Source: DALYDK01 sp964477125 (GTDB lineage: Bacteria > Patescibacteriota > Saccharimonadia > Saccharimonadales > CAIOMD01). Taken from it: a stretch of DNA of 6,674 nucleotides. The notes under the pieces are model-generated. The model was not told where the DNA came from. It did not search any database and saw only the letters and a list, made by a program, of their open reading frames with translations. Positions 5,120 through 6,674 of this stretch are shown here, piece after piece. The position numbers and the translations under genes are program-made. Every line of letters begins with the position of its first letter. Within the stretch, counting starts at the first letter, position 1. The DNA lies in contig CAYZCZ010000033.1 in NCBI GenBank assembly GCA_964477125.1, positions 1 to 6,674 on the forward strand. The letters run 5' to 3'.

Positions 5120-6674
5120 ATGTGTGGAATTGTTGGATATGTGGGACGTGGGAATGCAATAACGCCAGTTTTGGCTGGCCTAAACAACCTAGAATACCGC
5201 GGTTACGATAGCGCCGGCATTGCCTTCTGTTCAGACAAACTGTTTACAAATGTTAAGCAAGTTGGCCGGGTAAGTGCCCTAGAAACCGAACTTGCAGGCC
5301 TAAAAATGGCTAAGCCCAACAATGCCATTGGCCACACCCGCTGGGCTACGCACGGCGCCCCCACCAAGCTAAACGCCCACCCCCACTACAACTCTAGCCA
5401 TACTATTTTTGTAGTGCACAACGGCATTATTGAAAACCATGCCGAAATAAGGCAAATGTTAGAAAAACATGGCTACCATTTTATATCCCATACCGACACA
5501 GAGGTTATTCCCCACCTAATAGATTACTTTTACGAAAAATTTGGCAATATGGACAAGGCATTTGAAACTGCTATCCGTGAACTGCAAGGGGCTTTTGCCA
5601 TAGCCATGACCACCATTCATGAACCTACCAAAATATACGCTGCCCGGCTATCTAGCCCGCTGGTAATTGGGGTTGGAGAAGATTCCAACATGGTAGGTAG
5701 CGACGCCTCGGCCGTGGCCGATTACGCCAAGAAAATAGTTTATTTAGATGATTACGAAATGGTTATTGTAGAGCGTAAAAAATATACCATTAAAAACTTT
5801 AAAGATAAAAAACTAGTTAATAGGCAACCAGAAAACATCATTTTAGAAGATGTAGCTACTAGCAAAGGCAACTACGCCCACTACATGCTAAAAGAAATAC
5901 ACGAAGCACCAAAAACTATTCAAAATTCTATCTTGGGGCGCATAAAGCTAGAAACAAACAATATTAAGCTTGGCGGTATAGAAGCTGTCGAAGATCAGCT
6001 AAGAACTATAGACAGAATTATTATTATTGCCTGCGGAACATCTTACTATGCTGGGTTAGTTGGCGAATATTTAATAGAAGAAATAGCCCAAATACCAGTC
6101 GAGGTACAGCTAGCAAGCGAGTTTAAATACCGCAAAGAACCACTTGGCAAAAATACGGCCATATTAGCCATATCGCAAAGTGGCGAAACAGCCGATACTA
6201 TTTCTGCCCTAAAAAAAGTAGAAGAAAAAGGCTTATTGCGCTTTGGTATTGTTAATGCGCCTGGTAGCACCATTGCCCGCATGACAGACGCCGGCATATA
6301 CTGCCATGCTGGACCCGAAATATCTGTCGCCAGCACCAAAGCATTTTTGGCCCAAGTATCTGTACTAAACTTACTTGCCCTTTGGCTTGGCAAGGGTAAA
6401 AGTAGCTTATATAAACCACTGTTAACCGAGCTAGCCAACCTGCCTAAAACAGCTGAAAAAGTGCTAAAACTAGCCCCCCAAATAAAAGAAATTGCCGAAA
6501 AATATGCTCACCATAGCAACTTTATGTATTTAGGGCGTATTTACGAATTCCCTATGGCCCTAGAAGGCGCCCTAAAGCTAAAAGAAATTAGCTATATTCA
6601 TGCCGAGGGCTATGCTGGTGGCGAGCTAAAACATGGCCCGCTAGCGCTAATAGACAAAAGCTTACCAACCTTTG
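5120..6674 (+). CDS. glmS: Glutamine--fructose-6-phosphate aminotransferase (isomerizing), 3' end outside window
   Basis: GlmS converts fructose-6-phosphate and glutamine to glucosamine-6-phosphate, the entry step to UDP-GlcNAc for peptidoglycan and other envelope polymers, in the cytoplasm. The frame is open for 518 codons to the window end. About 90 residues should be missing compared with the roughly 609 of E. coli GlmS. The class II glutaminase domain (about 1-240) starts MCGIVGYVG with nucleophile C2, then EYRGYDSAG (25-33), GHTRWATHG (71-79), NGIIEN (101-106) and SHTDTEV (123-129). The isomerase half has two SIS domains with ACGTSYYAG (304-312), the sugar-phosphate loop SQSGETADT (352-360), SVAST (402-406), and the catalytic ALEGALKLKEISYIHAEGYAGGELKHGPLAL region (480-510), including E489 and H505. 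All key motifs are intact, with no frameshift or internal stop. The ATG is supported by an AAAAGGAG site. It is divergent from the DUF5674 operon. Confidence 0.97.
   Translation, partial: MCGIVGYVGRGNAITPVLAGLNNLEYRGYDSAGIAFCSDKLFTNVKQVGRVSALETELAGLKMAKPNNAIGHTRWATHGAPTKLNAHPHYNSSHTIFVVHNGIIENHAEIRQMLEKHGYHFISHTDTEVIPHLIDYFYEKFGNMDKAFETAIRELQGAFAIAMTTIHEPTKIYAARLSSPLVIGVGEDSNMVGSDASAVADYAKKIVYLDDYEMVIVERKKYTIKNFKDKKLVNRQPENIILEDVATSKGNYAHYMLKEIHEAPKTIQNSILGRIKLETNNIKLGGIEAVEDQLRTIDRIIIIACGTSYYAGLVGEYLIEEIAQIPVEVQLASEFKYRKEPLGKNTAILAISQSGETADTISALKKVEEKGLLRFGIVNAPGSTIARMTDAGIYCHAGPEISVASTKAFLAQVSVLNLLALWLGKGKSSLYKPLLTELANLPKTAEKVLKLAPQIKEIAEKYAHHSNFMYLGRIYEFPMALEGALKLKEISYIHAEGYAGGELKHGPLALIDKSLPTF

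Noticed and set aside
6046..6438. A 130-codon open frame on the minus strand
   Set aside because: It is fully antisense to conserved SIS-domain motifs of glmS and its translation resembles no known family.
1..6674. UGA recoding (Gly), as in Gracilibacteria/SR1
   Set aside because: No in-frame UGA occurs within conserved genes, glycines use GGN codons, and all frames close normally with TAA or TAG.

Overview
The window reads as an AT-rich, gene-dense bacterial chromosome segment, most likely from Patescibacteria/CPR and plausibly Candidatus Saccharibacteria. This placement is from memory of protein families, not from a search. The supporting signs are a DUF5674-type protein paired with a small conserved helical protein, a standalone PaaX/Cas2-like regulator, a cutinase-like surface protein, very short intergenic gaps, and two promoters placed so close to the ATG that leaderless mRNAs are expected. 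UGA is not read through in any gene here and Trp is UGG, so the standard bacterial code fits.

Layout from left to right. (1) 2-661 (+) is the 3' part of a GT4-type glycosyltransferase. (2) It converges, across 5 bp and a 14-bp palindrome, with 667-3168 (-), a large secreted and C-terminally anchored protein combining a cutinase-like serine esterase, a von Willebrand A domain and a PKD-like module. (3) 3170-3652 (-) is a small single-pass membrane protein 1 nt upstream of (2), so the two form an operon. (4) 3792-4298 (-) is a PaaX/Cas2-like winged-helix protein whose gene is bracketed by two identical 30-bp direct repeats centred on the palindrome TCACGATCGTGA. One copy covers its own -35 region. 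The other lies between its stop codon and the surface-protein operon. (5) 4384-4710 and 4703-5047 (-) are an overlapping pair, a small conserved helical protein and a DUF5674 protein. (6) 5120-6674 (+) is glmS, divergent from (5) and cut by the window end.

How the genes may work together: GlmS makes glucosamine-6-phosphate for envelope polymers, and the glycosyltransferase probably also builds surface glycans. The cutinase/VWA protein and its small membrane partner are a surface lipid-ester hydrolase and adhesin candidate. The repeat-flanked regulator is well placed to repress itself and perhaps influence the surface operon. These links are inferences from gene order and DNA motifs.

The items most worth follow-up are the cutinase-VWA-PKD fusion, the repeat-bracketed PaaX/Cas2-like gene and the leaderless promoters. 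There is no CRISPR array, tRNA, rRNA or recognisable insertion sequence, and no gene-free stretch longer than about 140 bp.
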